Part shown: positions 5,445 to 7,744 of the stretch, one piece after another
How positions within the stretch are numbered: position 1 is the first letter of the stretch
How the letters are laid out: each line of letters starts with the position of its first letter
DNA from: Candidatus Woesearchaeota archaeon
Lineage (GTDB): Archaea > Nanobdellota > Nanobdellia > Woesearchaeales > JACPBV01
Direction: 5' to 3'
Length of the DNA: 7,744 nt
NCBI GenBank assembly: GCA_019322475.1
Contig: JAHWIN010000025.1
Coordinates: forward strand, 1-7,744
Program-made: the position numbers and the translations under genes
Notes under the pieces: model-generated
Databases searched by the model: none
What the model saw: only the letters and a program-made list of their open reading frames with translations
What the model was told of the DNA's origin: nothing

Positions 5445-6800
5445 TTAGGCGAAGGTTAAACCCCCTTCATCTTGAACTTGGTCTCCAAACTGGCTTTTTC
5501 TTGAACCCTCCCTGGAGCCGTAATTTTCCTGGGAGTTATGCCTTGAGCCATAGCCCCCAAAGGAGTTCCGTCTTGAGCCCCCTCTTGAGCCATAGCCCCC
5601 AAAGGAATTGTGCCTTGAAACCCTTCTTGATCCGTTCCTTCCAAAAGAGTTTCCTCCTCTCCTTTGGTTGTCCATCCTGACCACCCTTACATTTTCCAGA
5701 GAGGGAACCTCTTCCTTTTCTATGTTGAAATCACGGTAATTCTCCATGACAGCAGAGAAATTGTCATAGTCATAATCGCATATCAGGTTTATAGCTTTCC
5801 CTTCTTCACCTGCACGTGCAGTCCTGCCTATCCTGTGCACGTAATCAGTGGCATCCTTGGGTATCTCATAATTATAGACATGAGACACATTGTCTATGTG
5901 CAGGCCTCTTGCAGCAACATCTGTGCACACCAATACCCCAACCCTTGCATTGTTGAACAAGCCTATCGTCCTTGTTCGCTTGTTTTGCGTAAGCCCTCCA
6001 TGGATAGCTATTGCATTGATCCTGTTTATCTTGAGGTTCTTAGCAACAAAATCCGTCATCCTCCGCGTATTGCAGAAGACCATCGCTAAGCCGGACTTCT
6101 CTTTCTGCAGGAGATACACCAATAATGATATCTTCCTGTTTTTTGGGATATCATAATATGTCTGTTTAAGCTTGCTCGGATCTACCTGATTAGTGGCTGA
6201 AACCTCTATAGCATCTATCGTATATCTCCTTGCAAGTTCTTTTACCTGCATGGATAATGTTGCAGAAAAGATCAATGTCTGCCTTTTGGTTGGGCACCCC
6301 GTTATGATCCTTTCAACATCCTCTATAAAGCCCATCTCAAACATCCTGTCAGCTTCATCAAGGACAAAAACATTAACTTTTGAAAGGTCTATAGTATTCC
6401 TCTCAAGATGGTCAAGCATCCTGCCTGGAGTCCCTACAACTACATCTGCCCTGGGCAGGTTATCTATCTGGGGATTTATAGAGACGCCCCCATATACAGC
6501 TAGGATATTCAGGTTTTTCCCTGCAGAAAGCTGTTTCAGTGATCCTTTTACCTGTTCTGCAAGCTCTCTTGTAGGCGTTAATACTACAGCCTGCAGCCCC
6601 TGTCCCGGAACAGCCCTTTCAACTATTGCACAGCCAAAAGCTAATGTCTTGCCTGAGCCCGTAGCCGATTCTCCCATAACATCCTTGCCTTCAAGTATAT
6701 GTGGGATAGACTGCTCTTGTATCTCTGTAGGTTCTGTTATCCCTAATCCTTTTATTGCGCTAAGCAGGTTGCTGCTTAGACTTAACTCTTCAAATCTCAT
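5445..6800 (-). CDS. DEAD-box ATP-dependent RNA helicase with Gly/Ser/Arg repeat tail
   Basis: This 451-residue cytosolic helicase unwinds short RNA duplexes using ATP. The full motif set is present in order: Q motif around EPTEIQEQ (23-30), motif I ATGSGKT (46-52), Ia PTREL (76-80), GG (104-105), Ib TPGR (124-127), II DEAD (148-151), III SAT (179-181), IV around VFCNT, V TDVAARGLHI (293-302) and VI HRIGRTAR (322-329). The core resembles the RhlE/DeaD group. After residue 375 comes a basic low-complexity tail with a 14-residue repeat (SFGGYGSR units), probably an RNA-binding, disordered extension. The start has GAGGT 10 nt upstream. A TATA box near 6937 predicts a leader of about 110 nt containing an inverted repeat, reminiscent of long leaders of cold-induced archaeal and bacterial deaD genes; cold regulation is inference. 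Roles in ribosome assembly or mRNA turnover are typical for the family. Confidence 0.96.
   Translation of the reverse strand: MRFEELSLSSNLLSAIKGLGITEPTEIQEQSIPHILEGKDVMGESATGSGKTLAFGCAIVERAVPGQGLQAVVLTPTRELAEQVKGSLKQLSAGKNLNILAVYGGVSINPQIDNLPRADVVVGTPGRMLDHLERNTIDLSKVNVFVLDEADRMFEMGFIEDVERIITGCPTKRQTLIFSATLSMQVKELARRYTIDAIEVSATNQVDPSKLKQTYYDIPKNRKISLLVYLLQKEKSGLAMVFCNTRRMTDFVAKNLKINRINAIAIHGGLTQNKRTRTIGLFNNARVGVLVCTDVAARGLHIDNVSHVYNYEIPKDATDYVHRIGRTARAGEEGKAINLICDYDYDNFSAVMENYRDFNIEKEEVPSLENVRVVRMDNQRRGGNSFGRNGSRRVSRHNSFGGYGSRGGSRRNSFGGYGSRHNSQENYGSREGSRKSQFGDQVQDEGGLTFA
5542..5606 (-). repeat. 42-bp tandem repeat encoding the helicase tail
   Basis: A 23-bp stretch starting CTTGAGCCATAGCCCCC on the plus strand occurs identically at 5542-5564 and 5584-5606, a period of 42 bp or 14 codons. 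It encodes residues 399-412 and 413-426 of the helicase (SFGGYGSR plus a variable half). Near identity at DNA level indicates recent duplication, so copy number may vary between strains. Confidence 0.8.
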
Positions 6801-6840
6801 TCTTATTCTTACCTCATATGTTTGTTCAATTTATCTATAC

Positions 6841-6890
6841 AGCACTTATTCAGAAAAAGCGAAATGTCCATGTTAAATGAAACAAGTGCT
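6841..6890 (-). promoter_or_regulatory. Inverted repeat in the helicase 5' leader
   Basis: AGCACTT (6841-6847) and AAGTGCT (6884-6890) are perfect 7-bp inverted repeats separated by 36 bp, within the predicted untranslated leader of the helicase mRNA and ending 40 nt before its start codon. In RNA they would close a large stem-loop upstream of the GAGGT ribosome site. A cold-responsive or autoregulatory role is inferred from the gene type, not shown. Confidence 0.4.
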
Positions 6891-6930
6891 CTCTCTTATT
6901 ATGCTCTTATTGACTATCAGTAATCACGCC

Positions 6931-6943
6931 CCTTATATAAATG
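6931..6943 (-). promoter_or_regulatory. TATA box of the helicase gene
   Basis: The minus strand reads CATTTATATAAGG, a strong TATA box with centre near 6937. It predicts transcription starting around 6910, about 110 nt before the ATG at 6800. I see no comparably good TATA box nearer the start. Confidence 0.5.
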
Positions 6944-6992
6944 TATGTATTTTGCACTAGTAGGTGGTTAAAAAATAGATTCAATTTTGCAT

Positions 6993-7016
6993 CATATAAA
7001 TACCACTATTTAAATA
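6993..7016 (+). promoter_or_regulatory. Promoter region of the AT-rich membrane-protein gene
   Basis: Two TATA-like elements lie in tandem, ATATAAATA (6994-7002) and ATTTAAATA (7008-7016). The first predicts a start near 7024 and a leader of about 30 nt that includes the ribosome site at 7039-7044; the second would start inside that site, so the first is favoured. This region is divergent with the helicase promoter. Confidence 0.4.
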
Positions 7017-7038
7017 ATTTTGGCACTTTGGGTTGTTA

Positions 7039-7044
7039 AGGAGA
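7039..7044 (+). promoter_or_regulatory. Shine-Dalgarno site of the 7055 gene
   Basis: AGGAGA lies 10 nt before the ATG at 7055. It differs in sequence and spacing from the GAGGTGAT-N4-ATG arrangement of the mini-genes. Confidence 0.5.
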
Positions 7045-7054
7045 GAATCAGAAA

Positions 7055-7561
7055 ATGAACAACATAAAAACCTATAGAGGGGTAAAAAAGTCTAAAATAT
7101 TTATTAAAGAAGTTGTAAGATTTCTAATGATTTTAGAGAATAATTATGGGAGCTTAGTGAGCATAGATATACTTAAGAAGGAATTTAAAGACTATAATCG
7201 CATTATAAGCTATCTCTATACTGATCGGGAAAAAGAAGATGAGCTAATTGGGGGTAATGGAAAAGGTTGGAAAATACATGCCTGGAACTTGGATAAAATT
7301 CAGGAGTTGATTTCCAGGAGTGTGAATGAGGATCTAGTATATGAACAGAAAGAATGTATCAAAAAACAAAAAAGATTTAATAGGCTAATTGCATTGACAG
7401 GGAGCATTATAGCATTTGTTACGCTTTGGAATTTTTTTGAAGAATTTCTCAATAAAGATTTTAGTGTGGAGTTAATTGCTTTTATCCTAATCGTTATCCT
7501 GGTAATATTCCTCTTCTTTATGTTAGCTAAAGAATCTTTTGGGATTTATCTAGAAGATTAA
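7055..7561 (+). CDS. Two-helix membrane protein with soluble N-terminal domain, unrecognised
   Basis: The protein has 168 residues. Residues 1-108 are soluble and charged, with predicted helices and a short GGNGKGWKIHAWNLD segment (67-80) that could be the wing or turn of a small helix-turn-helix-like fold; that is a guess. Two hydrophobic segments follow, about 110-127 (LIALTGSIIAFVTLW) and 138-157 (VELIAFILIVILVIFLFF), joined by an acidic loop, so both termini are probably on the cytoplasmic side. There is no signal peptide. The gene is visibly richer in A and T than leuS or the helicase and favours AAA, ATA, TTA and TTT codons, which suggests a different origin. It stands alone, divergent from the helicase, and its stop lies 59 bp from the tRNA-Leu 3' end. 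I do not recognise a family; a stress- or phage-related membrane effector is only one possibility. Confidence 0.7.
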   Translation: MNNIKTYRGVKKSKIFIKEVVRFLMILENNYGSLVSIDILKKEFKDYNRIISYLYTDREKEDELIGGNGKGWKIHAWNLDKIQELISRSVNEDLVYEQKECIKKQKRFNRLIALTGSIIAFVTLWNFFEEFLNKDFSVELIAFILIVILVIFLFFMLAKESFGIYLED

Positions 7562-7612
7562 AATAGAAAAAAGGTATGCTTTAAAATTAAAAATTTCAAA
7601 CCAAACCCAAAT

Positions 7613-7620
7613 AAAAAAAA
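7613..7620 (-). terminator. Oligo-T terminator after tRNA-Leu
   Basis: Eight consecutive T residues on the minus strand directly follow the discriminator base of the tRNA. Archaeal RNA polymerase terminates at such oligo-U tracts without needing a hairpin. It also shows that no CCA end is encoded. Confidence 0.55.
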
Positions 7621-7744
7621 TGCGAGGAGGAGGATTCGAACCCCCGTAGGCACTAAGCCAATAGATGGCCCATCTGAGCATATCATCGGTCCCTTGTAGG
7701 GCCTCATCACTCAACAACTTGAGTTTGGATTTTTAGCACCATAC
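7621..7744 (-). tRNA. tRNA-Leu, 3' exon plus intron or split-gene 3' part (5' part beyond window)
   Basis: Reading the minus strand towards 7621, the 3' part of a tRNA is clear: T-arm GGGGG-TTCGAAT-CCTCC (7645-7629), acceptor 3' strand TCCTCGC (7628-7622) and discriminator A (7621). A long variable arm, GGC-TTAGT-GCC (7659-7649), limits the identity to Leu or Ser; A73 and the predicted GCGAGGA partner strand favour Leu. No matching GCGAGGA or D-arm occurs in the remaining 78 nt, so the gene is interrupted and its 5' half lies beyond 7744. A candidate archaeal bulge-helix-bulge 3' splice site puts the exon at A38 (7666): TGGG (helix, 7672-7669), CC|A (bulge), then TCTAT (stem 39-43). TGGG can pair with C32-U33-(C/U)34-A35, as expected for Leu anticodons CAA, CAG, UAA or UAG. 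The anticodon is not visible. A split tRNA half is the alternative to an intron. Confidence 0.75.

Noticed and set aside
6193..6876. 227-residue plus-strand reading frame
   Set aside because: It is the antisense shadow of the helicase N-terminal half, whose motifs are unambiguous.
7682..7710. C/D-box guide RNA inside the tRNA-Leu intron (GTGATGA and CGATGAT on the minus strand)
   Set aside because: A perfect C box and a C'-like box are present, but I find no CTGA D or D' boxes at proper distances, so a guide RNA is not supported.

Overview
The window looks archaeal, most plausibly from a small-genome or DPANN-like lineage; that lineage guess is inference. Four lines of evidence support it. 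AT-rich TATA boxes sit about 27-29 nt upstream of several start codons, giving leaderless mRNAs. Other genes carry GAGGTGAT-type Shine-Dalgarno (SD) sites. A tRNA-Leu 3' part at the right edge has no encoded CCA and shows a candidate bulge-helix-bulge 3' splice site. The leucyl-tRNA synthetase ends in an archaeal-style tail.

Layout, left to right. 43-2700 (+) is a complete leucyl-tRNA synthetase with a bacterial-type catalytic and editing core but an archaeal-type C-terminus. Converging on it are a small metallophosphoesterase (3393-2749, -) and a TsaC/Sua5-type threonylcarbamoyl-AMP synthase (3994-3428, -), each with its own TATA box. Next (4724-4093, -) comes a cluster of four mini-genes of 37-73 codons: one zinc ribbon, one very acidic protein and two unrecognised proteins. 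Each has an SD exactly 4 nt before its ATG. Its promoter sits inside a 7-bp inverted repeat and its leader contains a strong hairpin.

4868-5008 is a gene-free, repeat-rich patch with CAAGTGG boxes, a 12-bp palindrome and a hairpin. 5324-5009 (-) appears to be a broken small membrane-protein gene; a 10-bp near-duplication explains its frameshift exactly. 6800-5445 (-) is a DEAD-box RNA helicase with a Gly/Ser/Arg repeat tail and a probable 110-nt structured leader. 7055-7561 (+) is an AT-rich, unrecognised two-helix membrane protein. The right edge holds the 3' exon of an interrupted or split tRNA-Leu (-).

Most recognisable genes serve translation: LeuRS, tRNA-Leu, tRNA t6A modification and RNA remodelling. 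The middle block (about 4.1-5.3 kb) and the gene next to the tRNA have an accessory character. No known defence system or transposase is visible. The mini-gene cluster with its regulated-looking promoter is the best candidate for something undescribed.
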